From the NCBI GenBank assembly GCA_002104945.1, contig MCFH01000052.1:336664-400663 (forward strand): a stretch of DNA of 64,000 nt, written 5' to 3'. Below are positions 1 to 11,170 of the stretch, in pieces; the first letter of the stretch is position 1, and each line of letters begins with the position of its first letter. Made by a program: the position numbers and the translations under genes. This stretch comes from Piromyces finnis (Eukaryota > Neocallimastigomycota > Neocallimastigomycetes > Neocallimastigales > Neocallimastigaceae). The notes beneath the pieces are model-generated. The model had not been told where the DNA came from. It ran no database searches and was given only the letters and a program-made list of their open reading frames with translations.

Positions 1-75
1 TTAATTATAATTATTATGTTTAATTAATTATAGATATTATCTGAATTTGTTTTAAATCCAGTTAATATCTTCACA
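1..75 (+). mobile_element. 3' end of an F-family LTR, cut by the window edge
   Basis: The sequence up to ...AATATCTTCACA matches the last part of the F LTR at 51910-53041, which ends ...AATATCTCCACA. The start lies outside the window, so solo LTR and element end cannot be told apart. Confidence 0.7.
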
Positions 76-491
76 TTATTAATTTTTTTTTTAATTTATT
101 AAAATTTTATTTTTAAAAATTTTATTTTAAATTTATTAACTATTTACAATAATTATATTAATTATTAATTATAAAAATTAAATATTTTATAATTAAACAA
201 TAATTAATTAAAATTAAAAAATGTAATAATTAAAATTGTTCATGTATAAAAAGAACAAAAATTGACAAAAATTACGAAGCTTTAGCGTTAGTAATTTTTT
301 AACTTAAAGTTAATAAAATTTATAAACTCCTATAAAACCTAAAACTTTAAAAATTTTAATATTTTTAATAACTTAATATATGCTGATATTAAGTTATTAC
401 TAAAATAAAAATATTATTTAATTTTCTTTATATAAATATTATTAGCTTTACGCCTTCAATAGGAAAGCGTATTATATTTGTTAATTAATAT
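76..491. other. AT-rich spacer without genes
   Basis: No ORF is visible. About 418-485 resembles the sequence 3' of tRNA-Thr at roughly 60990-61075 and, inverted, 45925-46010, sharing the core AAAGCGTATTATATTT. It looks like a third, tRNA-less copy of that flank. Confidence 0.5.
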
Positions 492-763
492 TGTAAAGTG
501 GGCTAGGGTTGATATGTAACTTGGTCAGAATGTTTTATATAATATAACTTAATTTACCAATAAAATATTAAACTTTTTTATTATTAAATCTTTTCTTTAA
601 GACTTATTAAAGAATTTTAAATAATACTAATTTAAAAATTAAATAGGTTTTTATATTTAAAATAAAAATTTTAATATAATTTAATTATGAAATTTATTTA
701 TTAATTATTTATTTATGAAAATAATATTTAATAAGTTATATTATAGATTATAGTTAATAATTA

Positions 764-795
764 TGATAAATAATTAAATTTATAAATTATGAATT

Positions 796-844
<49 letters not shown>

Positions 845-1362
845 TTAAAACACAGATAGTTGAAAATTAAGATAATTAACATGTATAAAATTATTAAATT
901 AAAAACTATAAATGTAAACTTTTTGTCTATTTAATTGTTTATTTAGTTTTAAATTAAATAGTTTATATTTGTTTATAATTATACTTTAAAATAATAATTT
1001 TGTATAAATAGTGATAGAATTATTTTATTTTAAAAAGATGTTCCTAATAATCCAGTAAAATTAGATAATAATATTAAATTTTATTAAAATAATAGTTGTG
1101 ATTATATTTACATACATTCAAGATGTATTAAACCATAACATATATATATTTAATAATACAAGAGTTATTAAATATTAAAACTTTATAATTAAATAAAATA
1201 ATTTTATATTTTAAACTAACAAAGACTTGCAAATGAACAAGTATAAAAATCATTTATTCTATTTTTATTTTCTTATTTATTTTTATTTATTAAATTTTAG
1301 ATACAAATATTATCACTTTCTATATTCATTTATAGAATTAAGATAATATCCTCTTCGTATCA
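764..1362 (+). repeat. 5' LTR of element E
   Basis: 599 bp. It contains an (AAT)n microsatellite near its start that differs in length from the other LTR. Ends ...TTCGTATCA directly before the primer site. Confidence 0.85.
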
Positions 1363-1364
1363 AA

Positions 1365-1377
1365 TGGTGGAGAATCC
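1365..1377 (+). promoter_or_regulatory. Primer-binding site of element E
   Basis: TGGTGGAGAATCC begins 2 nt after the LTR. TGG is the expected complement of a tRNA CCA end. The tRNA (3' end GGATTCTCCACCA) is not one of those in this window and I could not name it. Confidence 0.7.
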
Positions 1378-2165
1378 AAAAATCTACTGCGTAGCTAGTC
1401 TTAAGGCCGGAGGGAATTACGCGAACCTCTCTGTTCCCCATAGGAAACTACTGCTACTTCAAATTTAATTAATTTCAAAATTAATTAAAATCGGAATTAA
1501 CAATACTTCAACAATATATATTAATATATTCCAATATATTATTAATATATATAAAAAAAAAAATTTCACAAATATTTAATTCCAATAATTAAATAAACAA
1601 CATTAATATCAAAATTTTAAATATTCAAATTATTTAAAATAAAATCAATATTATAATACAAAAACATTATAATATAATTCAATTATAAATCCATAATCAA
1701 TTATAATATATACCAATTATATATTATAAAATAATAAAATTATAATGTATATTTCACCTGAATGAAAAACATTATATCCCTACTGCTCCGCTCTTCTAAA
1801 AACTTATATGAATTTCAAAATAATATGTGGATAATGGAATAAAAGTATCGGAAAATAAACTTTAAATAATAATAAACCATAAGTAAGCTTTATTTGATGT
1901 GGATATAAATGAAGAATAAATTTATTTGAAAAAGACACTGCAGCTACTATAAAAAAAAATATCCGGAAAATTATATATTAAAAATAAATTAAAGGAGGAC
2001 ATTAGAAATTAAACATGCATATAAAGAAAGAAAGAAGAAAATCCTAAGAAGAAGAAGAAGTAATAAAATGAAGATCTTTAATTATTTATAAAATTTAATT
2101 CTTTATCTATTATTTTTCTTTTCATAACTTCAAGGGACGAAGTTATATCTTAAGGGCGAAGATAT

Positions 2166-2197
2166 TGATAAATAATTAAATTTATAAATTATGAATT

Positions 2198-2249
<52 letters not shown>

Positions 2250-2767
2250 TTAAAACACAGATAGTTGAAAATTAAGATAATTAACATGTATAAAATTATT
2301 AAATTAAAAACTATAAATGTAAACTTTTTGTCTATTTAATTGTTTATTTAGTTTTAAATTAAATAGTTTATATTTGTTTATAATTATACTTTAAAATAAT
2401 AATTTTGTATAAATAGTGATAGAATTATTTTATTTTAAAAGATGTTCCTAATAATCCAGTAAAATTAGATAATAATATTAAATTTTATTAAAATAATAGT
2501 TGTGATTATATTTACATACATTCAAGATGTATTAAACCATAACATATATATATTTAATAATACAAGAGTTATTAAATATTAAAACTTTATAATTAAATAA
2601 AATAATTTTATATTTTAAACTAACAAAGACTTGCAAATGAACAAGTATAAAAATCATTTATTCTATTTTTATTTTCTTATTTATTTTTATTTATTAAATT
2701 TTAGATACAAATATTATCACTTTCTATATTCATTTATAGAATTAAGATAATATTTCTCTTCGTATCA
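2166..2767 (+). repeat. 3' LTR of element E
   Basis: 602 bp, preceded by a purine-rich stretch (AAGGGCGAAGATAT) that can serve as the polypurine tract. Confidence 0.85.
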
Positions 2768-2775
2768 ATTAATAA

Positions 2776-3319
2776 GTCGTTCCAGTTTTTATCCTGGTTG
2801 TTAAGGCGTTGCCTTAGTATACATAAGGCTTCTGGTTCGACCCCGCAGATGTCAGTGCCTGTGGATTTTCCCACTGGGTTTGCCATGGGTTGGGTTATGA
2901 TATTCAGGTAAGTATAAAAGAACTTTCTAATTTAGTACTATGATAATAACACTCGTCTAGCCGGCCTGAGAGGGTCTAGTGTACATGGTACATTCCAAAT
3001 TAGAACTTAATAAGTGGTGACTTAGGCTATGCCAAAAACACACAATATTCCTTAATCAATTTAAGTGTAAACATTAGGGGGCGGTTGACACGTGATCAAA
3101 TTGACTATAAGAGGCTTAGCATTGTAGTTGTGAAATATCGTACAACGACATGCATCTAATGTACATGGATTAAGTGAGAGTCGAAGCTGAAGAAACAGTA
3201 TGACAGACCAGGAGGGTCACAACCACCTAGCAATAGGAATGTGCCAACGTTTCTCTAAGAACCACCATTGGAGCTAACTCCGATCGATGGGAGAAATGCA
3301 CTCGGAAGTTAAAAAAAAA
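2776..3319 (+). mobile_element. tRNA-headed SINE-like element with LINE-like 3' tail
   Basis: A 544-bp unit, GC-richer than its surroundings, inserted in LTR G'. Near 2797-2845 it carries an A-box-like stretch (TGGTTGTTAAGG) and a strong B box (GGTTCGACCCC) at tRNA-like spacing, with an anticodon-arm-like hairpin (GCCTTA...TAAGGC) between them. The 3' end is a run of nine A. The target duplication looks like TAATTAATAA, later interrupted by element E. Its last 165 bp recur in inverse orientation at 32734-32884, and about 50 bp of the tail resembles the 3' end of the decayed LINE near 32250-32310. Function: non-autonomous retroposon, presumably Pol III transcribed and mobilised by that LINE. 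Confidence 0.65.
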
Positions 3320-4272
3320 TAATTAATAATTAATAATCTTACAAAGAATTTCAAAATTGATTTTAATTCTTTGTTTAAATACTTTTTCTTACATATAATA
3401 AATTTACATTGATATTAATATTGATATTAATAAAGATAAAAATAAAATAATTTTAAATTAAAATATTAATAATTGATATTGATATTAATAATATGAATTC
3501 ATATGATAGATCTTAAGATTAATCTTTTAAATTACTTTTAAAATAAAAGTATTGTTTTAACCATTTTAAATAGTAAATATTTAATATTATAAATTGAGAA
3601 TAACAATTACTGATACTAATTATATATTCTCATGATTAATTAATTAATAATTATAACTAATGATTTTTGATCCAAAGGTTTTTTGGTTTGAATATGATTG
3701 AGGTTATTAATCAAAAATTATTTGAAAAATTATTAATTAATTTTTATAATTGATTAGATTTGAAATCAAGAATACTTATTATCTAACTTTATTTAATAAT
3801 AATGGAGAATTTTTAAATTGAATTATTTATAGAAAGTTGGATGACTTGAATAATGACTTTAATTATATAAATTAATATTGATCATTTTAATATATATTTA
3901 TTAGAACTAATCAATTCTTTAAATAGCTATATCTCAAGAACTAGTGGTCTAAATTAGCTGAAAATTTGTGAATATAGATCTCGACTAGTACTTTCTAATA
4001 AATTGATTTGAAGTCTCTAGAAAAGGAAAATAGGATACAAGATTCAGAAGTTATCACTAGTTTCGTATAGTGCATTTTCTTCTCAAGGGTTAATTTATTG
4101 AAAATTAAATTTTTGTGATCCCTAACCCTTTTCAATATTAAATTTTTTCAAGTGATCTTTTAATTATTTTTTAAAAGTGTTTTATAATTTTTGAAATATA
4201 AATTTGATTTTTAAATTGCTTATTTGAATATTTAATTTATTTTTTAATCGTCTTCTATCCTTGACAAATATA

Positions 4273-4893
4273 TGTTACGGATTTCACTTCAGTTAGGTCG
4301 GAATATACATATTTACCCTAACTTTATTAATTTAATAAATGAATAAATAAATATTTTAAATAAATAACATTTTATTAATTAACTTTATTTATTAATAAAT
4401 TTTTATTTAAAGAAAAATTTTTATTTATTAAATATTATTATGATTAGAGTAAATATTAAATGTAATGAACTCTCGAAATTTCTAATGATAGGAATTTTCT
4501 CGAGTATTTATACTATCTTTAATATTAAGGAATACATTTTAAATTTAATACATGACTAATTATTTATATTAATTAACTATTCTATAAATTAATTACATAT
4601 TAATTATATATGACTTTTCACTCGTGTTAAATTTAATAATTATAAAAGTCATATTATCAATCATTTGTAGAAGGAATGATTATTTTATAATTTAGTTTTA
4701 ATTTCCTTCTTAATCAAATGAATAAAGAGATATTAATTCAAACTTTAATAAATATAAAATCTTAATAATTATAATTAATTAATATCTCTTAAGATATTAT
4801 TTAATTATGTTTTATAATAAAATATTTCTAATTAATTAAACGAATAAAACACTAATTAAATAAATAATCATGAATCCACTAATATGACATATA
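4273..4893. mobile_element. J-family LTR, left part (split by element A)
   Basis: Starts TGTTACGG one base after the G' target duplication and is interrupted by element A; its remainder begins at 11120. A related degraded sequence is at about 61400-61730 (shared block around AAAATCTTAATAATTATAAT). I could not fix the right end, so it may be a solo LTR or a fragment. Confidence 0.45.
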
Positions 4894-5534
4894 TGTCAAA
4901 ATCACAATTCATGAAATTTGACATTTCATGAAATTTCATAATTTTGAATTATTAGTTAAATTAATTAAAATATTAATTTAATAATATTTTACTAATAATA
5001 GTTTATTTAATATAAATATTAATTGGAAAGCTATTTATTATCCGGAGATAAATAGTGTAACAATTAATTAATATTAAACAAACCAATTAGTAAAATAAGA
5101 TTCATTTAAATAATTATTAATATTATTTTTAACAACTTATTAATATCGATATTTAAAGAAAATTATATTATTATTATTATTATATTTTATTAATATTTAT
5201 ATTTATATTATTATACATGTATAACTTAAATTATATTATTATTATACTTTATTAATATCAACATTATATTAAAAATGAAAGTATAAATAAGTTGAACAAA
5301 GAACAACTTTAAGAAGTTCTTTGTGAGATTATTAATACTCATTTTTTTATATAGTAAATTCAATATTTAAAAATTAATAATTATTATTTATATATTAATA
5401 AAAAGCTGAATAAAATAATTCTTTAAAAATTATATTTATTATTCCTTATCTTAACACTTACTTTACTATATAATTAAGCCTATCCTAACCTAGTAGACTT
5501 AATTATAGTTCTAAATCCACTCTAACTCTTGACA
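4894..5534 (+). repeat. 5' LTR of element A
   Basis: TGTCAAAATC...CTCTTGACA. Contains TATAAATA at 5282-5289, an inverted repeat ACAAAGAAC (5296-5304) / GTTCTTTGT (5316-5324), and the putative RNA start GTGAGATTATT (5323-5333). Confidence 0.93.
5282..5333 (+). promoter_or_regulatory. Putative promoter, start and self-priming segment of element A
   Basis: TATAAATA is followed 41 nt later by GTGAGATTATT. That 11-mer is the exact complement of AATAATCTCAC at 5534-5544, the LTR edge. If RNA starts near 5323, its 5' end can fold back and prime reverse transcription, as in Tf1 of fission yeast. The start site is inferred, not measured. Confidence 0.6.
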
Positions 5535-5544
5535 ATAATCTCAC
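5534..5544 (+). promoter_or_regulatory. Self-priming primer-binding site of element A
   Basis: AATAATCTCAC, sharing its first A with the LTR end. No TGG triplet follows the LTR, so ordinary tRNA priming is unlikely. Confidence 0.65.
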
Positions 5545-5568
5545 CTTAACTTTGGTTACTACCTTAGG

Positions 5569-6669
5569 ATGGCAGAACAAAACTTTGCTAGCTCTTGGCA
5601 AACTATGGATGAAGTTAATCAACTCCGCGAAGATGCTAAAACTACTGCTGTAGACATTATGAACAGCGTTCAAGAAAACTTTGCTACTATTAGTCAAGTT
5701 AAAGACTTTGAAAAACATATTGAATCTCAGTTCCAAGAAATTAAAAGAAATACTGCTAATTTCGCACAAGTTTTGGAATCGGTCTCTAACAATATCAACA
5801 CCATTCAAGAGTATTTAAATAAGAATGGAAAACCAAGTGGTGGTCAGCCAGACCTTACCCCTTCAGTTGCCCCTTCTACATCTACAAAATATGATTTGGA
5901 TTTTGATGTAATAATGAGATCAAAATATTCCACTCCAATAAATCAAGTTCCAGATCCAGGTCTTTTTTCTGGTGATTCTCATGAAACAGAACTATTCTGT
6001 CAAATTTGTGAAGATATTTTTAGCACTTATCCTAATAAGCATATGATGGAAGAAGCCAAAATTAATTTTGTTAAAACAAGATTAAGAGGAATTGCTAGAA
6101 CTTGGTATTTAACAAGATACAGTGGAAATACTCATCCCTCTACTATGTTTGAATTATTAGTAGAATTAAAAAATGCTTTTCCAAATGTTTCAAGCCGCAA
6201 ATTAGCCAAGATTAAGCTAAGTAAATTGAAACAAACATATGGAAAAATTAATGAATATATGGAAGAATTTAGATCATATATTCAATATTTTAACTGGGAT
6301 CAAGAAGCTGTTACTCTTATGTTTTATACTGGTCTTCATCCTAAGTATCAAGAAGATATTGAAAGATTAGATGACTTTCCTACTACTCTCGAAGCTATTT
6401 TCACAAGATGTATTTTATTTGAACAAAACAATGTCTCAAATAAAAAGTTAAACCAAATTAATAATAAAAGCCATGGAAGAAAAAATTCTTTTTATAATAA
6501 CAATAACAATAATTATAATAATAATAGAAACAATTATCAAAAATATCACAATAATAATAATAACAATAATAATTTAAAATCTAATTATTCAACTAATAAT
6601 TATGGTGGTAATAATAATAATAATTATTCCACTACAAAAACCCAAAAAATTTCTTCAAAAAGTTTTTAA
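5569..6669 (+). CDS. gag: Gag (capsid) protein of element A
   Basis: 366 residues, with the start 34 nt after the LTR. Residues about 20-100 look like coiled coil. The part from about 120 to 290 is a retrotransposon capsid domain like that of element D (shared stretches around VPDPG.F.GD, ARTWY and LHPKY). The C-terminal 75 residues are Asn-rich with scattered Lys and Arg, suitable for binding RNA, and there is no CCHC knuckle, unlike elements B and C. It forms the virus-like particle in the cytoplasm. The stop UAA is followed by a stem-loop (6673-6704) and pol lies in the -1 frame. Confidence 0.88.
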   Translation: MAEQNFASSWQTMDEVNQLREDAKTTAVDIMNSVQENFATISQVKDFEKHIESQFQEIKRNTANFAQVLESVSNNINTIQEYLNKNGKPSGGQPDLTPSVAPSTSTKYDLDFDVIMRSKYSTPINQVPDPGLFSGDSHETELFCQICEDIFSTYPNKHMMEEAKINFVKTRLRGIARTWYLTRYSGNTHPSTMFELLVELKNAFPNVSSRKLAKIKLSKLKQTYGKINEYMEEFRSYIQYFNWDQEAVTLMFYTGLHPKYQEDIERLDDFPTTLEAIFTRCILFEQNNVSNKKLNQINNKSHGRKNSFYNNNNNNYNNNRNNYQKYHNNNNNNNNLKSNYSTNNYGGNNNNNYSTTKTQKISSKSF

Positions 6670-6704
6670 ACAATGAACACCATAAGACGTCAATGGATGT
6701 TCAT
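6667..6704 (+). promoter_or_regulatory. Gag-Pol junction of element A: stop plus stem-loop
   Basis: After gag UAA (6667-6669) the arms ATGAACA (6673-6679) and CCAT (6680-6683) pair with ATGG (6693-6696) and TGTTCAT (6698-6704), with one bulged A and a 9-nt loop. It sits where element D has its frameshift stem-loop. The slippery site is weaker here: U-UUU-UAA, where only the P-site tRNA could re-pair and the A site holds the stop. The pol AUG at 6693 lies inside the stem, so restart is an alternative. Confidence 0.5.
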
Positions 6705-9700
6705 AATACACCAAAAATTATTTATTATAATTTCCCATCTCTAGAGAACAAAGAAAATCCCAATTTAAATTCATTTTTAACCTTTAACTCATATATTCCT
6801 AAAGAATTTCTAAATAACAACTCTAATTTTATTACCAATTCTCCAATAACCTGTAATTCAATACTTGATTCAGGTTCCTCATGCAACTTTATTTCTACCA
6901 TATTTGTAGAAAAATATAATTTAATTAAAAGAAAATTAAAAAACAAATTGATTATAAAAGGTATTAGTGGGTTTACTACTGATATCAATGATTATGTTTA
7001 TTTAAAATTTCAATTAAAAATTTTTATCAAAAACAAATTTTATTTTATATCTTTTAAAGAAAAATTCTTAGTTTCAGAACATATTCCTATGGATTTATTA
7101 TTTGGAAATAAATTCATGAAGAAATTTAAGATTCATTTTAATTATAAAAATAATCATTTATATTGTAATAATTTTAAACACTTCAATAATAAGAATTTAA
7201 AAAATTTTTCAAAAAATTTAAAAATTTCTCATTCTAAAAAAGATTTTAATTATTCATTTTCCGATAATACTAATAATAATTCTACTAATTTCTCTCATAA
7301 ATCTAATCGTCAAGTTAAAGATAATAGTTCTATGTCTTCTAATAAGAGTGATATCAATTATTTTATCCATTCATTTTTATCTGAAAATGTCGAAAATTTT
7401 GATGATGATGAAGGAAATGACCTAACCCTTATCATGGATGAAATCCCTAATGAATATAAAGATCTTGCTGTTGTTTTCAGCAAATCAAAAGCTGATAAGT
7501 TACCTCCACACCGTTTAACTGATTGTAAAATAGTCCTAGAAAATGATGCCACTTTACATTATGGACCTATTTATCCTTTGTCAAGACAAGAGGAAGAAGC
7601 CTTACAAGAATATATTAATGAAAATCTTAAAAAAGGTTTTATTAGACCCTCTAAATCTCCTGCAGGTTATCCTGTTGTTTTCCAGAAGAAAAAAGATGGC
7701 TCACTAAGGGTTTGTATTGATTACAAAAAGTTAAACTCTGTAACAGTAAGGAATTCGTATCCTTTACCTTTAATATCAGATATCATTGAAAGGGTTAGGG
7801 GTTAAAAATTTCACTAAATTAGATTTGAGATCAGCTTATAATTTGATAAGAATAAAAGAAGGTGATGAATATAAGACGCTTTTAGAACAAAGTTTGGCCA
7901 TTACGAATATTTAGTAATGCCATATGGATTAAAAAATGCTCCAGCAACATTCCAATCATTCATAAATTCAATATTACGCGAATATTTGGATAAATTTGTT
8001 ATTTTATACATGGATGATATTTTAATTTTCTCAGAAAATCTCAACGATCATATCAACCATGTAAGATCTGTTTTAGATAAATTAATACAAAACAACTTAT
8101 ATGCAAAATTTGAAAAATGTGAATTTCATAAAAATGAAGTTGAATTCTTAGGTTTCACTATATCAAGTAATGGTATCTCTACTGATCCAAAGAAGATCGA
8201 AGCTATTAAAGAATGGCCTAGACCAAAATGTGTTAAAGATGTTCAACGCTTTTTTGGTCTTTGTAATTATTATAGAAGGTTTGTTAATAATTTTGCAAAA
8301 ATTGCCAAACCTTTACATAATTTAACTAGGAAAAATGTTAAATTTCATTGGGATAAGACGTGTGATGATGCTTTTGTAAAATTACAAAATAAATTAATTA
8401 CTTCTCCCGTTTTAGTTTTTCCTGATACTAATAGGCCGTTCATAGTAGAATGTGATGCCAGTAATTTCGCAATAGGTTCCGTTTTATCTCAATATGATGA
8501 TGATAAAAAACTACATCCTGTTGCTTATTTTTCCAGAAGTTTAAATGATACAGAAAGGAACTATTCCATTACGGATAAAGAACTTCTTTCTATTAAATCT
8601 GCTTTCTCAGCTTGGCGACATCTACTTTTAGGTGCCAAATTTAAAGCAAAAGTTTATACAGACCACCGTAATTTACTTTATACTTTAGGTGGAAAAATTC
8701 AAAATCAACGTCAACATCGTTGGCATCTCTTCTTCCAGGAATATGGTTTTGAATTAATTTATCGCCAAGGAAGAAAAAATGGTAAGCCTGATAGTCTTTC
8801 TAGAAGACCTGATTATAATTCTGGTAATGAACAAATTAAACCTTTAGAAACTCCTGATAGACCATGGCGTTCTGTTGAAATTGACTTTTTATGTGGTTTA
8901 CCTGATTCTAAAGGATATACTGTTCTAATGGTTACTGTAGATAGATTTTCAAAAATGATTCACTTAGTTCCTTTTAAGAAAATACCCGATGCTAAACAAA
9001 CAGCTACAGCTTTTATTAAAAATATATTTAAACTTCATGGATTGCCTTCTGATATTTATACTGATCGTGGTTCACAATTTACTAGTGATCTTTGGAATAG
9101 TTTAATGGAAGAACTTAAAGTTAAAACTAAAATTGCTACCACTGATCATCATGAAACAGTCGGTCAAGTTGAAAGATGTAATTCTTTTATTGAGCAATAT
9201 CTCCGCTGTTATTCAAAGTCCTATTATCATGATGACTGGGTTGAATGGATTCACTTAGCTGAATTTGTTTATAACAATTCTATTAATGAGTCTACCAAAC
9301 AAAGTCCTTTCTTTATTAACTATGGATTCCACCCTCCTGTTGATGATGTTTTTCTTTATGACAAATCCTATACTAATAATAATTTTATTAGAAATGTTTG
9401 TGATAATTTTAATTATGTTAAAGAAGTTTTATTTAGAGCCAAGGATTTATATAAAAAACATGCCGATAAGAAAAGGATGTCACCTCCTATATTTAAAGTT
9501 GGCGATAAAGTTTGGATTCAAGCTCCTCCATCCTTTTCTACGGAAGAAACTCCAAAACTTTCTCCTTGTAAATACGGACCTTATAAAGTTTTAGAAGTTT
9601 TGGAAAATAATAATTATAAAATAGATATACATAACTCCCCTTTCCCAAAACATCATCCAATATTCCATATTTCTGAACTTGAACCTTTTATTCCTACTCC

Positions 9701-9935
9701 TTCAAGATTCTTATCAAGATCAAAGGACCCCGAATCAATTAAAGATATCATTGAAATTGCAGGATTTAGAACTAACTATAAACTTAATAGGTATGAATAC
9801 AAAATTAGATATAAATACCGCTCTCAATATAATTGGGTTCCTTCTAGTGAAGTTGAAGATAATCCAAGGAATCAAAATATATTCTTATTATATTTAAAAA
9901 ATAACAGGAAGCCTATTGATATCGCTTATAACTGA
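6693..9935 (+). pseudogene. pol: Pol of element A, two frame changes and an integrase deletion
   Basis: Read in pieces: 6693-7805, a bridging stretch in another frame, then 7917-9935 back in the first frame. Protease has D-S-G near residue 60 (about 6870). RT begins near 7450 and has Y-M-D-D at about 8008-8020. RNase H has C-D-A-S near 8450. The first frame change is at about 7800 (a +1 shift, or two bases lost, in a G-rich run); the second is at about 7877 (one base lost). At about 8840 the RNase H tether runs straight into the integrase core: about 145 residues that include the H2C2 zinc finger of element D are missing, in frame. The D, D, E catalytic residues remain (IDFLCG, YTDRG, VGQVE), followed by a GPY module and a chromodomain-like tail. 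The point changes could be sequencing errors; the deletion is too large for that. Confidence 0.88.
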
Positions 9936-10473
9936 AAAATAAAGAAATGAAGAGAGAGAGAGAAAGAATGAATAACAATGAAAAAACAAAATTATTACAA
10001 TGTAATTTTTTTTTCAATTAAATTCATCACAAATTTAAAAATTGAAATTTCAAAAATTTTTATATTCATTATTTTCCAACTATAAATTTTATTTTTTAAT
10101 TTATTATTATTAATATTTTCAATATTAAATTTTAAAATTTTCAAAAAACATAAAAAACCTTTTAAAATTGAAATTTAAAATTTCAAAAAAATCAAAATTT
10201 CAATTATAACAGTTGTACAACACAAAAAATTACAAAAACATGTTTTTCATACAATACATATATGTATTTCATAACAAAATTTCATTTTTACCAATTTTTG
10301 ACAACTTTTGAAATTTCGCGAAATGGCCATTTAAAATTCATTCCTCCATCCTCATGTGACCATTTCGAAATTTCAAAAATTTTGAAAATATTAAAATTTC
10401 AATATTTTAAATTCAATATAAGATATTCCACTATCAAAAAATTGTCTAGTATCCAATTTTAGTGGAAGGGCGT
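9936..10473 (+). other. 3' untranslated part of element A with polypurine tract
   Basis: About 540 bp rich in AAATTT runs, with no credible gene. The last bases before the LTR, about 10461-10473 (AGTGGAAGGGCGT), are the probable polypurine tract for plus-strand priming. Confidence 0.6.
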
Positions 10474-11114
10474 TGTCAAAATCACAATTCATGAAATTTG
10501 ACATTTCATGAAATTTCATAATTTTGAATTATTAGTTAAATTAATTAAAATATTAATTTAATAATATTTTACTAATAATAGTTTATTTAATATAAATATT
10601 AATTGGAAAGCTATTTATTATCCGGAGATAAATAGTGTAACAATTAATTAATATTAAACAAACCAATTAGTAAAATAAGATTCATTTAAATAATTATTAA
10701 TATTATTTTTAACAACTTATTAATATCGATATTTAAAGAAAATTATATTATTATTATTATTATATTTTATTAATATTTATATTTATATTATTATACATGT
10801 ATAACTTAAATTATATTATTATTATACTTTATTAATATCAACATTATATTAAAAATGAAAGTATAAATAAGTTGAACAAAGAACAACTTTAAGAAGTTCT
10901 TTGTGAGATTATTAATACTCATTTTTTTATATAGTAAATTCAATATTTAAAAATTAATAATTATTATTTATATATTAATAAAAAGCTGAATAAAATAATT
11001 CTTTAAAAATTATATTTATTATTCCTTATCTTAACACTTACTTTACTATATAATTAAGCCTATCCTAACCTAGTAGACTTAATTATAGTTCTAAATCCAC
11101 TCTAACTCTTGACA
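10474..11114 (+). repeat. 3' LTR of element A
   Basis: No difference from the 5' LTR seen by eye. Followed by ATATA, the second copy of the target duplication. Confidence 0.93.
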
Positions 11115-11170
11115 ATATAACTAGTGTGTTTACCACACTTTTCTTTAATAAAAAATCGCTTTTTTCCAAA

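Larger units (their letters stand above)
764..2767 (+). mobile_element. Element E: short non-coding LTR retrotransposon (TRIM-like)
   Basis: Two direct LTRs, 764-1362 and 2166-2767 (TGATAAAT...CGTATCA), flank about 800 bp with no ORF. The 4-bp duplication ATTA lies at 760-763 and 2768-2771. The LTRs are nearly identical, differing in microsatellite length, a one-base indel and a few bases near the 3' end. A primer site starting TGGTGGAGAATCC follows the 5' LTR; its first 13 bases equal those of element B. With both cis sites and no protein it must depend on another element's enzymes; B is the best candidate by primer site, LTR termini and duplication length. Confidence 0.85.
492..4266 (-). 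mobile_element. G-family LTR (G'), split by a SINE and by element E
   Basis: The LTR pieces are 492-763, about 2772-2775 and 3320-4266, together about 1.22 kb and collinear with the reverse complement of the intact G LTR at 48361-49582 (1222 bp). It runs TG...CA and is flanked by the 5-bp duplication AATAT (487-491 and 4267-4271), so the outer boundaries are firm. The nesting gives an order: G' first, then the SINE, then E. Confidence 0.85.
4894..11114 (+). mobile_element. Element A: Ty3/Gypsy element with identical LTRs but damaged pol
   Basis: LTRs 4894-5534 and 10474-11114 are both 641 bp, and I found no difference between them at a constant offset of 5580. The 5-bp duplication ATATA flanks the element (4889-4893 and 11115-11119). 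Order: LTR, self-priming site, gag, stem-loop, protease-RT-RNase H-integrase, polypurine tract (about 10461-10473), LTR. Pol has two frame changes and lacks the integrase zinc-binding domain, so this copy is not autonomous as read. The C-terminus is chromodomain-like, placing it with chromovirus-type Gypsy elements. Confidence 0.95.

Noticed and set aside
780-845. CRISPR-like or satellite repeat
   Set aside because: A simple AAT microsatellite inside an LTR, with no spacers.
2797-2850. Functional tRNA gene
   Set aside because: A and B boxes are present but acceptor and T-arm do not pair well and there is no terminator; better read as a SINE head.
10262-10462. 66-residue ORF after element A Pol
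   Set aside because: Lies in the 3' UTR between pol and the LTR; no recognisable domain.
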